A DNA stretch of 64,000 nt. Source: Cerasicoccus sp. TK19100. Lineage in GTDB: Bacteria; Verrucomicrobiota; Verrucomicrobiia; Opitutales; Cerasicoccaceae. Below the pieces are notes generated by a model, which saw only the letters and a list, made by a program, of their open reading frames with translations, did not search any database and was not told where the DNA came from. The position numbers and the translations under genes were made by a program. The DNA lies in contig NZ_JAPWDU010000001.1 in the NCBI RefSeq assembly GCF_027257155.1, positions 682,001 through 746,000 on the forward strand, given 5' to 3'. Shown here piece by piece: positions 1 through 9,438 of the stretch; the first letter of the stretch is position 1; every line of letters starts with the position of its first letter.

Positions 1-304
1 GCAGTTTTGGAACGTCTTTAAGGGCGACATGAGCGTCGTCGGCCCGCGCCCGCATTTACCCGAGCACGACAAGTTATTTGGCGAAACGGTGCGCATCTAC
101 CCGCAGCGCCATTTCGTGAAGCCCGGCATCACGGGTCTGGCGCAGTGCAATGGCTTTCGTGGGGAAATCACCGAGCCAGCCATGATCCGGTCCCGTGTGC
201 AATACGACCTCGAATACATCACGGAGTGGTCGCTCTGGCTGGACCTTGAGATCATGGCCCGCACAGGCATGATTCTGGTGCGTCCGCAAGCCAGCGCCTA
301 CTAG
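1..304 (+). CDS. Bacterial sugar transferase (undecaprenyl-phosphate glycosyl-1-phosphate transferase family), C-terminal part
   Basis: The gene enters from outside the window; reading starts in frame at base 2 and stops with TAG at 302-304, leaving about 100 residues. The visible part holds the family hallmark NVFKGDMSVVGPRPH, then a KPGITGLAQ segment and a tail ending in an amphipathic helix (WSLWLDLEIMARTGMIL), all typical of the C-terminal catalytic core of WcaJ/WbaP-like membrane enzymes. These transfer a sugar phosphate to undecaprenyl phosphate to start exopolysaccharide or O-antigen synthesis at the inner membrane. A Wza-like export gene at 1698-2297 supports an exopolysaccharide locus. 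Sugar specificity cannot be read from this fragment. Confidence 0.93.
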   Translation, partial: QFWNVFKGDMSVVGPRPHLPEHDKLFGETVRIYPQRHFVKPGITGLAQCNGFRGEITEPAMIRSRVQYDLEYITEWSLWLDLEIMARTGMILVRPQASAY

Positions 305-356
305 ATTGTTCTTCGGTGAATTCATTTCTCAGAATCCACTTTATACAGTGAGGCAA

Positions 357-393
357 AACTCTAGCTGCGTGTCCGGAACTAGCAGCTAGAGTT
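357..393 (-). terminator. Hairpin terminator of the tautomerase gene
   Basis: A perfect 12-bp inverted repeat (AACTCTAGCTGC at 357-368 with its complement at 382-393) encloses a 13-nt loop. On the minus strand the stem runs straight into TTTTG, and it lies 20 bases past the stop of the gene at 415-849. The T run is short, so termination may be partial. On the plus strand no T run follows, so it is a poorer terminator for the sugar transferase. Confidence 0.6.
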
Positions 394-414
394 CGTAAGA
401 ATGGATTCAGAAGC

Positions 415-849
415 TTAGACGTTGGCTAGGCTGGCGGCAGCCGATATTTGTTGGCCCAACTCTTCATTCGTGTAGGCCTTTCCGCTGATCCCCCAGAAGC
501 CGTCGACCGCGTAGACCATATTTACCCAGATGTTGTCGATTGGAAGATTACCACCAGTTGCTTCGTGAACCAGCCGAGTCGCCTCGGCCGTAAAGCGTTC
601 CCGTAGCTCAGCCGTCGCTAGCACAAAAGATGGTGCTCTTAGTTCGACGATTGCAATTTGCTGCGCTACAGATCCCGCGAAGCTGAATCCCTCAGGGATG
701 AAGCTCACTTCGCCAATAACATTGGGACGCATGAAGGCGTTTTGTTCAAGTCCATGAACCTCCAACAGTAGCTTGCTAAGCGAAGAATGGAGTTGTTGAG
801 CAGACTCTTTGTCTAAGAGCCCTTCCGTTATGATTACCTCAATTGGCAT
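415..849 (-). CDS. Tautomerase-superfamily protein
   Basis: The 144-residue product begins MPIEVIITEG, placing Pro2 at the N-terminus after Met removal, the catalytic base of 4-oxalocrotonate tautomerase/MIF-type enzymes. At this length it is a two-subdomain (fused beta-alpha-beta) form; a second half contains IAIVELRAPSFVLA and an INMVYAVDG-like strand (WVNMVYAVDG). The natural substrate is unknown. An AAGGAA ribosome binding site precedes the ATG. It is transcribed away from the TetR-type gene at 1018-1578, with two operator-like palindromes between them, so it is probably the regulator's target. Hairpin terminator at 357-393. Confidence 0.75.
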   Translation of the reverse strand: MPIEVIITEGLLDKESAQQLHSSLSKLLLEVHGLEQNAFMRPNVIGEVSFIPEGFSFAGSVAQQIAIVELRAPSFVLATAELRERFTAEATRLVHEATGGNLPIDNIWVNMVYAVDGFWGISGKAYTNEELGQQISAAASLANV

Positions 850-912
850 TGTGTTCCTTGTTTATGTTTCGCGTCGACCAAACCCGGTCAATCACGTTGG
901 TGGCCACTTTTT

Positions 913-957
913 ATAACGATCGCTATATGGTCAAACTCAAAATATAGTGATCGTTAT
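913..957. promoter_or_regulatory. Paired palindromic operator candidates between tautomerase and TetR genes
   Basis: Two 16-bp boxes lie in the divergent intergenic region: ATAACGATCGCTATAT at 913-928 and ATATAGTGATCGTTAT at 942-957. They are inverted copies of each other with one mismatch, and each is itself nearly palindromic around CGATCG (or TGATCG). Centre-to-centre spacing is 29 bp. TetR-family regulators normally bind such palindromes in the promoter they share with a divergent target. The TATA-rich ends could also serve as -10 elements, so bound repressor would block both promoters. Binding is inferred. Confidence 0.65.
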
Positions 958-1017
958 ATTTTTGCTTTGCTAACCTGACAGGGCGGTCTACACTCAGGCT
1001 CAGTATTCCCAGCTATT

Positions 1018-1578
1018 ATGGAACAAAAACTGTCTAAGAAGGAGAAAACCCGGCTTCGTATCCTTGAGTCTGTGCATAAAGGATTTCGTCGACACGGATT
1101 TGCTGCTGCTGGAGTCGACGGCCTCGCTAAAGAGGCAGGTGTCACCTCAGGAGCATTCTACGCTCATCTGGGCTCGAAAAACGCGGCTTTCCGTGAAACG
1201 ATCGCTGATTCGATCGATACATTCCTCGCCGCAGTTCTATCGTATCAGGAACAATATGGAGCGAACTGGCTTTCGGAGTTTGCAGACTTTTACTTGAACG
1301 AGAAGCGCAACTGCCCACTCGGTCAAAGCTGTGGTCTGCAAAGTCTTTCGGCCGACGTATCCCGTAGTGACGATGAAACCAAGTCGTTGTTTGAGAATAA
1401 GCTAGTGCAAGTGCGTGATGCCGTAGCGGATCCAGATGTGGACTCAGCCTCCGTTGAAAAAGCCTGGTGCTATCTCGCGATGCTGATTGGCGGCGTTACG
1501 CTTGCCAGAGCCGTAGAAAAGCCAGAAACCGCAGATGAAATTGCTAACGCCGTAAATGGTTGCATCGACAAGTTCTAG
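1018..1578 (+). CDS. TetR/AcrR-family transcriptional regulator
   Basis: The 186-residue protein has the N-terminal helix-turn-helix of the TetR family: TRLRILESVHKGFRRHGF, then GLAKEAGVTSGAFYAHLGSK at about residues 38-57, where the recognition helix ends in the usual FYxHFxSK-like pattern. The C-terminal half is a ligand-binding helical domain with no assignable ligand; it contains a CPLGQSCG segment, seen in several small-molecule sensing TetR proteins. It is divergent from the tautomerase gene and probably represses both promoters through the palindromes at 913-957. No clear Shine-Dalgarno sequence precedes the ATG. Confidence 0.88.
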   Translation: MEQKLSKKEKTRLRILESVHKGFRRHGFAAAGVDGLAKEAGVTSGAFYAHLGSKNAAFRETIADSIDTFLAAVLSYQEQYGANWLSEFADFYLNEKRNCPLGQSCGLQSLSADVSRSDDETKSLFENKLVQVRDAVADPDVDSASVEKAWCYLAMLIGGVTLARAVEKPETADEIANAVNGCIDKF

Positions 1579-1697
1579 AACAAGCCTATACTTTAGATAA
1601 AGCTATGTGGAGTTGGCATATAGCTTATGCACTTTCACCACACTCATTCCATCGGCAGCAGCATTTGAAAATGCTCTGAGTTTATTCTACCCTTGGC

Positions 1698-2297
1698 TTA
1701 AATCCAGCGCTCGCTCACAAAGATGGAGTCACCGTTTTTGATGATGATATCGTTGGAGGCGGGATCTTCGAGAATGTCATCGAAGTAGTGGATCGTGACC
1801 GTCTTTTTGCCATCGGCGTCAGTGCGGGTGAGCTGAATTTTATCACTGGCCAGCCGAGTCATGCTGCCCGCAGCACTGATTACTTGCGAGAGCGTCATGT
1901 TTTCCTCGGGCGGTATCACGACTGGGCCTGGAGTATTGACTTGGCCGTGCACGTAAACGCGTTGTTCCGTGTAGGACATCAACTCAAGTGAAATTTGCGG
2001 ATTCACCAGGTAGTCCCGGTTATAGAGGTCAGTAATGTGGTTGTTGGCCTGCTTGATCGACATGCCGCCCAGATTGGTGTTGCCGATGAGGGAAAGGTTT
2101 GCCGTGCCGTCCTGACTGAGTCGAATTTCCTGCTCTAAATCGGGTTCCATGTAGACGGTGACCCTAAGGATGTCCATTGGCTTCAGCTCATAATTTTTGC
2201 CGATAAGACCGATGTTCTTAGTGGATTCCTGTGCGCCAGCCAAAGCTGGAAATATGCTAACTATGATTAGCAAAAGGTAATATCTTGAAGTTAGCAT
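1698..2297 (-). CDS. Polysaccharide export protein (Wza-like, periplasmic/outer-membrane)
   Basis: A 199-residue secreted protein with signal peptide (residues 1-22, ending ALAGA), a poly_export domain (LKPMDILRVTVYMEPDLEQE, then a DGTANLSLIG strand) and a SLBB-type domain (RVYVHGQVNTPGPVVIPPEE). Family members form the outer-membrane or periplasmic channel that exports exopolysaccharide. It is short and lacks the lipobox cysteine and the C-terminal membrane helix of full Wza, so it resembles the compact EPS export proteins. It faces the sugar transferase fragment at the window start across the tautomerase/TetR pair, consistent with one exopolysaccharide neighbourhood. Confidence 0.88.
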   Translation of the reverse strand: MLTSRYYLLLIIVSIFPALAGAQESTKNIGLIGKNYELKPMDILRVTVYMEPDLEQEIRLSQDGTANLSLIGNTNLGGMSIKQANNHITDLYNRDYLVNPQISLELMSYTEQRVYVHGQVNTPGPVVIPPEENMTLSQVISAAGSMTRLASDKIQLTRTDADGKKTVTIHYFDDILEDPASNDIIIKNGDSIFVSERWI

Positions 2298-2420
2298 GTA
2301 TGTCTTTGTTGTGTGAATATTTCTCTATTAATTACCCGTTTGGACCAATATATGCGACATATGTTCACCGAGAACGGCAAATACTTCCCAGGATTGTAAA
2401 AAGCAAGAGCTCGACGCTCC

Positions 2421-2861
2421 TTATTGGTGCACCGCTAGCTTTTCCAGGGCGGCGGTCAGTTCGTCCGGAATAGATGCCGATTCGATGGCACCGGTTTCGG
2501 GGTGGCGTTTGGCGAAAACGGTGGTCATCGCGCCGGTGGCGACGTGGACTGGTTCTTCGCCACCCAAGCGAAAGATGCGAAAAGCATACTCCACGGCGCG
2601 GATTTTGACCTGCTTCACGGTCAGTTCCACCTCGATTTCGTCGCGAAACTGCACCGGCGCGTGAAACTCCGCCTGTACACGGACGCGGGGCCAACCGCAG
2701 GAGACGCCGTTACGGGTCTCGATCAGGGGGGTGCCGAGAGACTCAAATAGCTCGGCCTCAGCGGCTTCCATCCACCGGAAAAAATTCGTAAAGTGCGCGA
2801 TACCAGCCATATCAGTTTCACTGAATTCGACTCTCTTGCGGTAGCGGGTGGTTGTAGGCAT
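2421..2861 (-). CDS. Acyl-CoA thioesterase, 4-hydroxybenzoyl-CoA thioesterase (hotdog) family
   Basis: About 146 residues with the single hotdog fold pattern: RVEFSETDMAGIAHFTNFFR near the N-terminus, in which the Asp of the TDMAG motif is the usual catalytic acid, then a central helix (EAELFESLG) and strands including VQFRDEIEVELTV. Such enzymes hydrolyse acyl-CoA or aryl-CoA thioesters in the cytosol; YbgC-like members associate with the Tol-Pal system. I take the ATG at 2859-2861; an in-frame GTG at 2892-2894 would add 11 residues of unlikely sequence. It is divergent from the small membrane protein at 2926. Confidence 0.87.
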   Translation of the reverse strand: MPTTTRYRKRVEFSETDMAGIAHFTNFFRWMEAAEAELFESLGTPLIETRNGVSCGWPRVRVQAEFHAPVQFRDEIEVELTVKQVKIRAVEYAFRIFRLGGEEPVHVATGAMTTVFAKRHPETGAIESASIPDELTAALEKLAVHQ

Positions 2862-2925
2862 GGGATAAGTCTGTCCCAAATTTTTTTTACGCACAATGGA
2901 AATTCCCCTTAAATTTGAGGGCCAA

Positions 2926-3048
2926 ATGGACGATAATACCCCTATGCAAGATAGTCGTAATTCCTCAGAAAAGATTACCCCTTATATCATTCAAGGCATT
3001 GCCCTGGCGATTCTGGTGGCGATTCTGTTGGCCCTGATGCCAAGCTAG
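2926..3048 (+). CDS. Small membrane protein, 40 residues
   Basis: An ATG at 2926 with a good ribosome binding site (GAGG, 2917-2920) opens a 40-codon frame ending in TAG at 3046-3048. The product starts MDDNTPMQDSRNSSEKITPY, hydrophilic and mildly acidic, followed by one hydrophobic helix (IIQGIALAILVAILLALMPS) reaching the C-terminus, the layout of a tail-anchored single-span peptide. An in-frame ATG at 2896 would extend it to 50 residues but lacks a binding site. No known family is recognised. It lies divergent to the thioesterase and upstream of the thiC riboswitch, so it may use its own promoter around 2880. Confidence 0.55.
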   Translation: MDDNTPMQDSRNSSEKITPYIIQGIALAILVAILLALMPS

Positions 3049-3119
3049 GAGACGCCTCGCAACGAGCCGCGCGTAGTTTTTCATTGCGTCGCGGGCAGGC
3101 TTGATTTTCGATTGATAGC

Positions 3120-5239
<2,120 letters not shown>

Positions 5240-5255
5240 AATTTCGGATGCCGAC

Positions 5256-5287
5256 AAAAAACCGTTCTTGGCAGGAACGGTTTTTTT
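5256..5287 (+). terminator. Rho-independent terminator of thiC
   Basis: AAAAACCGTTC is followed by a short loop (TTGGCAG) and GAACGG plus seven T residues, 17 bases past the thiC stop. A-run before and T-run after the stem make it potentially bidirectional, but only thiC ends here. Confidence 0.93.
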
Positions 5288-5317
5288 GTCCACAGGTGTT
5301 TGCAGGTTCTTTTAACC

Positions 5318-5788
5318 ATGCACAACACGCTGTTGGCGCCGCAGATCGGCGCGTTCGGTTCTTTAGTTGAAGTCCGCTCGAGCCAGATTCATGGCTTGGG
5401 CGTTTTTGCCCGTGAGTTTATCCCGGCAGGCACGGTTTGGTGGCGAGCCAATCAGGACAACGTTCTGATGCTCAATAAAACGCAGTTCGAAACGATCATG
5501 TCTTCCAATTGCAACGCCAATATTCAGGAGTTCCTGAATACCTGCCTGATTTACGGCTACTACTCGGTGACGCTGGACAAGATCATCATCTGTCTGGATA
5601 ACGCGCGCTACGTCAACCACAGCCTCACGCCCAACAGCGGCGGCCCACTCGATTTTGACGGGCTCACGTCGACGGCAACACGCGACATCTTGCCAGGCGA
5701 GGAAATTGTCGAAGACTACACCGGCTACGACCATTGCCCGTGGAGCAATTTGTTCTGTTCGCTGGCGGCAAAGGACGGCTTTCAGTAG
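5318..5788 (+). CDS. SET-domain-containing protein
   Basis: A 156-residue stand-alone SET fold: VEVRSSQIHGLGVFA near the N-terminus (the GxG SAM-binding part), RYVNHSLTPNSG in the middle (the RFxNHSCxPN-like motif) and RDILPGEEIVEDY at the end (GEELxxDY motif). In eukaryotes SET proteins methylate protein lysines; bacterial single-domain versions are common but their substrates are mostly unknown. The NHSC cysteine is replaced by Leu (NHSLTPN) and no Cys-rich post-SET cluster is obvious, though the tail has two Cys. The ATG at 5318 is preferred over an in-frame TTG at 5300 that would sit next to the thiC terminator. Confidence 0.85.
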   Translation: MHNTLLAPQIGAFGSLVEVRSSQIHGLGVFAREFIPAGTVWWRANQDNVLMLNKTQFETIMSSNCNANIQEFLNTCLIYGYYSVTLDKIIICLDNARYVNHSLTPNSGGPLDFDGLTSTATRDILPGEEIVEDYTGYDHCPWSNLFCSLAAKDGFQ

Positions 5789-6319
5789 ATCATCCCAAGC
5801 CCGCAACCCGCGTGACAGTCGGCGCGGCCAACTGAGGTGAATGATGCTCTGCCGGCGCAAAGGTGCCAATCGGGGCAGCTGAGCCCAAATAGCGTTTCCT
5901 ATGCGGTTGTTTGGGAGTTTCCTATACGGTTGTTTCGGAAAACCCTAATGCGGTTTCTCCGAAAAGCCTTATGCTGTGTTTCGGAAAAGCCACTACTGTT
6001 ATTGAGGCAGTACAGCCACTGTTGTTGGGTCAGTACAGCCACTGTTATCGTAAGAACAACAGTGCGGTTCTTTTTCACTTACAGCATTAGGCTTTTCAAA
6101 TACGCATGAACGCATTTTTGCTCTTCTTGCCCCGAAATGTTTACCAGGTTTCGTTGCAAAGTACTTTACGGCCTGACGGCCCTTCGTTAACTTCTTGTGG
6201 ATGCGCATCTCCCGTCCCCCAAGACTTAATGGCCAAGCACCCCAGCTTATCATCATCGGCAAAGGCTGGCCTTGTCCAATAGAGGTTTGGGTTGCTTAAA
6301 ACACTGTTGGGCAAAAGAA
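5789..6319. other. Intergenic region of about 530 bases, repeat-rich in its middle
   Basis: No convincing gene is seen between the SET protein and the gene at 6320. The middle (5898-6098) carries a degenerate tandem repeat, described separately. The last part (6100-6310) is AT-rich with scattered GTTAAC and homopolymer runs but no hairpin or tRNA-like fold that I can identify. Several overlapping short open frames run across the repeat; they change frame with each 23-base unit and are not credible proteins. Confidence 0.6.
5898..6098. repeat. Degenerate 23-bp tandem repeat with inverted copies at its end
   Basis: Units starting with CC recur at 5898, 5921, 5944, 5967, 5990, 6016 and 6039, with lengths of 23, 23, 23, 23, 26 and 23. 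The first four share CCTAATGCGGTTTCTCCGAA-like sequence (units 1 and 2 differ at only a few bases); units 5-7 drift to CCACTGTTGTTGG-like. After 6055 the same words return in reverse: AACAACAGTG mirrors CACTGTTGTT of unit 6, and ACAGCATTAGGCTTTTC (6081-6097) mirrors GAAAAGCCTTATGCTGT (5961-5977) with one mismatch. The block could therefore fold back on itself. There are no unique spacers, so it is not a CRISPR array. Confidence 0.7.
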
Positions 6320-6832
6320 ATGATCACACCTGAAATAGAACGCGAGCACGTCAGGATGTTTTGTTCTGATATAAGCGGAGGGAATTTACCTCGCATTCTT
6401 CAGCTTGCCCCGCACCCCAAAGCCTCTCTCCATCGATGCGTCCAAAATGTTGAAACAATCGTGTCTATTTATGGCGGTAAATCCATCGCAGGATGGCACA
6501 TATCGGAATGGCCCGGACTATACCTAGAAGCCCGAAGTCATGATGTATGGGAATCCCCCGAAGGAAAAATAATCGACCCGACACCAACATCGATGCGTTT
6601 TCTGGCTACAGCATTCGTCGAAGATCATAGAGTTAAGGAATTGAACGAGCACACTTCACACATCAAGATCCTCGTAGATGATGACCTAGTTTACGATTTT
6701 ATAGGTGAAGGGGATCTCTTAAATAATGAGTTTTCTCGGACAGGAGTATTTCCCCTGCATAGACAACATCGGATAAAAGAACTGTTGAAAAAAATGATCC
6801 GGAAGTATGGAGAAGAGCCCTTTGATTCATAG
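6320..6832 (+). CDS. Uncharacterised protein with Cys/His/Asp motif set
   Basis: About 170 residues from the ATG at 6320 (MITPEIEREHV). I do not recognise a named family with certainty. The central part has RCVQNVETIVSIYGGKSIAG, WHISEWPGLYLEARSH and DVWESPEGKIIDPTP, a pattern I associate with a group of small bacterial proteins of unknown function. The order Cys, His (SHDVW), Asp (IIDPTP) would fit a papain- or transglutaminase-like fold, but this is inference only. No signal peptide or membrane helix. The gene is clearly AT-richer than its surroundings and, with the HNH gene that follows after 90 bases, may be a recent acquisition. Confidence 0.65.
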   Translation: MITPEIEREHVRMFCSDISGGNLPRILQLAPHPKASLHRCVQNVETIVSIYGGKSIAGWHISEWPGLYLEARSHDVWESPEGKIIDPTPTSMRFLATAFVEDHRVKELNEHTSHIKILVDDDLVYDFIGEGDLLNNEFSRTGVFPLHRQHRIKELLKKMIRKYGEEPFDS

Positions 6833-6922
6833 TTACATAAAAACCAAGCCAACCAATCGGAGGTCTCAATTCAGTTACGCGTACCGCGCTTCACTTCTTG
6901 AGGCTCCTCGACGTTGCTAAAA

Positions 6923-7702
6923 ATGGCTATTACCGATAGAACACGCAAAGTCCTTTGGGGGCGTTCAGGAAATCGATGTGCGATATGTAAGAATGCGCTC
7001 GTGGTGGCTGCCACTACGCATGATGACGAGTCAATTGTTGGAGAAGAGTGCCACATAATCTCAGCAGCAGAATCGGGTCCGAGACATGACGCAACTTATC
7101 CGAAAAATCTATTAGATGACTACGTGAATCTTATTCTTCTGTGTCGCACTCATCACAAGATGGTGGATGACCAAGTAGACACATATAACTCGGAGATCCT
7201 GCTTATGATGAAAAAGAATCACGAAGAATGGGTCTCAAAGAAACTAGATGAACCCGAGAATCGACCTCTGAGAATCACTCGACGTCGCGAGAATTTGCCA
7301 AAGTATCTTCACCCGATTTTTACCGGTAAGGGTCTGTTCGATCTCGTCGCACAGGCGAGCGGCTATTTATTCGATTACGAGGAACTCGAAACTGAGGACG
7401 AGGTTGGATTAGTGAGTGATTTTCTTCAGAACCTACAGGATTGGGGTAAGGTTTCCGATGATTTGGAGTCAGGAGAGCGAGTTAGAGCGTCTTTTACGCT
7501 TCAGCAAGAGTTGGAGAGATTGAGGATTGCTGGATTTTGTGTATTTGGCGCGTCCGAAACGAGGTATATTGAAGGAGGAACTAGCTCCGAACGTACTCCG
7601 TTTAGCACCGCCATCGTGAAGGTGATGCGTCAAGACAGTCCTGACATCTACAAGCCCGAGAATCAATCAGAGGCCGAACAAGGCGCTGCGCCTAACTCCT
7701 GA
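6923..7702 (+). CDS. HNH endonuclease-domain protein
   Basis: The 259-residue protein starts with a compact HNH/ββα-metal nuclease domain: RSGNRCAICKNAL (first zinc knuckle), GEECHIISAAESGPRHD (the catalytic His region), then LDDYVNLILLCRTHHKMVDDQ with the C-x2-H second knuckle and final H. Such domains cut DNA in restriction, phage-packaging and mobile-element proteins. The C-terminal 140 residues (from KYLHPIFTGKGLFDLVAQASG) match nothing I know and may sense or select the target. Start taken at ATG 6923; an in-frame TTG nine bases upstream is also open. AT-rich relative to neighbours. A defence role is plausible but unproven. Confidence 0.85.
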   Translation: MAITDRTRKVLWGRSGNRCAICKNALVVAATTHDDESIVGEECHIISAAESGPRHDATYPKNLLDDYVNLILLCRTHHKMVDDQVDTYNSEILLMMKKNHEEWVSKKLDEPENRPLRITRRRENLPKYLHPIFTGKGLFDLVAQASGYLFDYEELETEDEVGLVSDFLQNLQDWGKVSDDLESGERVRASFTLQQELERLRIAGFCVFGASETRYIEGGTSSERTPFSTAIVKVMRQDSPDIYKPENQSEAEQGAAPNS

Positions 7703-7870
7703 GCGCTGTGAGTGTAAACTGTTATTGCTATTGAGCCATCGAGCTGCAGTCGAAGCCATGCTCAAGGTCAGGCGCAGGTGGCCTTTGACGCACGATGCAC
7801 CCACGTCAAGGCCCGCAGAGGTCAGTCTGGCAGCACGATTTGATTTTTTAGAAAATGCAGATTGGTTGTC

Positions 7871-8527
7871 ATGATGTCACCGATTGCTTTGTCTTGGTTC
7901 AGGCTCGTGTTGGCCACTATAGCCGCGTTAAGCCTTGGTGCTTGTGGAACCGTGGGTGATGTGAAAGAGCCGAAATATCAGATCATTCAGACTTTTGACG
8001 AAGAGTCGATTGAAGTGCGGGAGTATCCGCAATTGTTGGTAGCGGAAGTGACGGTGGAAGGCAGTCGGAGTGAGGCCGCCAATCAGGCGTTTCGGCCTCT
8101 CTTTAATTACATTAGCGGCGAGAATACCGTCCGCGAAGAAATCGAAATGACGGCGCCAGTGACGCAGGAGCAGGCAGAGGACGCGTCGACGGAGATTGAA
8201 ATGACGGCGCCGGTCACTCAGAAACCTGGGCCCGAGGATGAAGCATGGGTAGTTGCCTTTGTCATGCCAGAGCGTTTCACATTGCAAACTTTGCCTGAGC
8301 CCAAGAATGAGCAAATCCGGCTTCGCGAAATTGAGGGCAAGCGCGTGGCCGTTTACCGTTCTTCAGGCTCGTGGTCGGATGAAGCTTTGGAGGAAAAGCG
8401 TCGATTTTTAGCTAACTTCCTTGATGGGCAGGGGATGGCCTACGGTGATTACCAATATGCGTTTTACGATCCGCCCTTTATGCCGTCATTCCTGCGACGC
8501 AATGAAGTCATCTATGAGCTAAAGTAG
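7871..8527 (+). CDS. SOUL-family haem-binding-like lipoprotein
   Basis: About 218 residues. The N-terminus has a hydrophobic segment ending LSLGACG, a lipobox whose Cys would be acylated after signal peptidase II cleavage, so it sits in the envelope. The rest is a SOUL/HBP domain: YQIIQTFDEESIEVREYPQL, two IEMTAPVTQ motifs, AFVMPERFTLQTLPEP, and RVAVYRSSGSWSDE with a C-terminal AFYDPPFMPSFLRRNEV ending typical of bacterial members. Eukaryotic relatives bind haem or tetrapyrroles; bacterial function is unknown. ATG at 7871 or 7874 fits the signal peptide. Confidence 0.9.
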   Translation: MMSPIALSWFRLVLATIAALSLGACGTVGDVKEPKYQIIQTFDEESIEVREYPQLLVAEVTVEGSRSEAANQAFRPLFNYISGENTVREEIEMTAPVTQEQAEDASTEIEMTAPVTQKPGPEDEAWVVAFVMPERFTLQTLPEPKNEQIRLREIEGKRVAVYRSSGSWSDEALEEKRRFLANFLDGQGMAYGDYQYAFYDPPFMPSFLRRNEVIYELK

Positions 8528-8564
8528 GCGTGACACTCAATGTTCGGGCCCTTATGGTGAACGT

Positions 8565-9401
8565 GTGTCTTTTGAGGCTCTTTATGCTCCGCTGATTCAA
8601 CCGCCGCTGCCTTGGTTTAGCCTCGGGCTCGCCATCTTTACGGCGTGGCTGATGGGGTTTTCGCGTAGCGGGTTGGGGGCAGGCGGCTTTGTGGTGTCGC
8701 CGCTGATGGTGCTCGCGCTGGGGGCCAAAGATGGCCTGGCGGTGATCGCGGTGATCATGATTCCGGCTGGTTGTCTCGGCTGCTGGCAGTATCGGAAGAA
8801 TGTCGACCGCAAGCTGCTCAATCCGCTGATCCCGGCGGCGTTTGTAGGCACGGCGCTGGGCGCGTTGATCCTTTGGGCGCTGATTGCCTCGGGCGAGGAA
8901 ACGGTGGTCCACCAGCGAATGGAATATGTCGTGGCGGGCTTGTCGCTGGTTTACGTGGCGCTGGTGAGTTTTCGCGATAAGATCGCCCAGCTTGGCGGAG
9001 GTGGCGGCCCGGCAACGCCCAAAGGTGTATTCTCCGTGGGCAGCTTGCTGGCGCTGAGCCAAACCGTGGCCAACTCCGGTTCGCCACTGATCACGGTTTA
9101 TTTCGTGCGTCATGGGCTGGAGAAGAAGCAATTCGTGGCGGCGCAGAATTTCTTTCTGTTGATCCAAAACACGATCAAACTCATTCCGTTTGTGGCACTC
9201 GGCGTGTTGCACATCGGCAATGCAGGTGCGGCGCTATTGCTCTTTCCCCTGACGCTTTTGGGGAGCTGGAACGGCAAACAATTTAACCGCGCCTCGTCTG
9301 AGAAGTCTTTCTTTGCACTCTACATCGTGCTTTTGGTCATTGGCTTCGTATCGAGCGTAATCCTGCTCTGGGGCCGCTCGAAATTCCTTGGTCTGTTTTA
9401 A
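8565..9401 (+). CDS. TauE/SafE-family sulfite exporter-like membrane protein
   Basis: The 278-residue product has about eight hydrophobic segments in two repeats, each with the family's glycine-rich signature (GFSRSGLGAGGFVVSPLMVLA near residues 31-51 and SQTVANSGSPLITVYFV in the second half). Family members export sulfite, organosulfonates or related anions across the inner membrane. The start is a GTG (8565), supported by the usual N-terminal distance to the first helix. It may be cotranscribed with the Cys-cluster gene at 9439, 37 bases downstream. The substrate is not predictable from context; no sulfur genes are adjacent. Confidence 0.85.
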   Translation: MSFEALYAPLIQPPLPWFSLGLAIFTAWLMGFSRSGLGAGGFVVSPLMVLALGAKDGLAVIAVIMIPAGCLGCWQYRKNVDRKLLNPLIPAAFVGTALGALILWALIASGEETVVHQRMEYVVAGLSLVYVALVSFRDKIAQLGGGGGPATPKGVFSVGSLLALSQTVANSGSPLITVYFVRHGLEKKQFVAAQNFFLLIQNTIKLIPFVALGVLHIGNAGAALLLFPLTLLGSWNGKQFNRASSEKSFFALYIVLLVIGFVSSVILLWGRSKFLGLF

Positions 9402-9438
9402 AACGTGCATTGCTTCGCGTGTTGTGCATGGTGGCTCG

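Noticed and set aside
5898-6098. CRISPR array
   Set aside because: The units follow each other directly with no unique spacers and vary too much, and there are no cas genes nearby.
7690-7860. Integron attC site after the HNH gene
   Set aside because: A GCCTAAC word overlaps the gene end as in attC R'' sites, but I could find no matching GTTRRRY site in the next 170 bases and no integrase.
7871-8527. Repeated IEMTAPVTQ in the SOUL protein as an unusual duplication
   Set aside because: Bacterial SOUL proteins commonly carry two such motifs, so this is the normal form.
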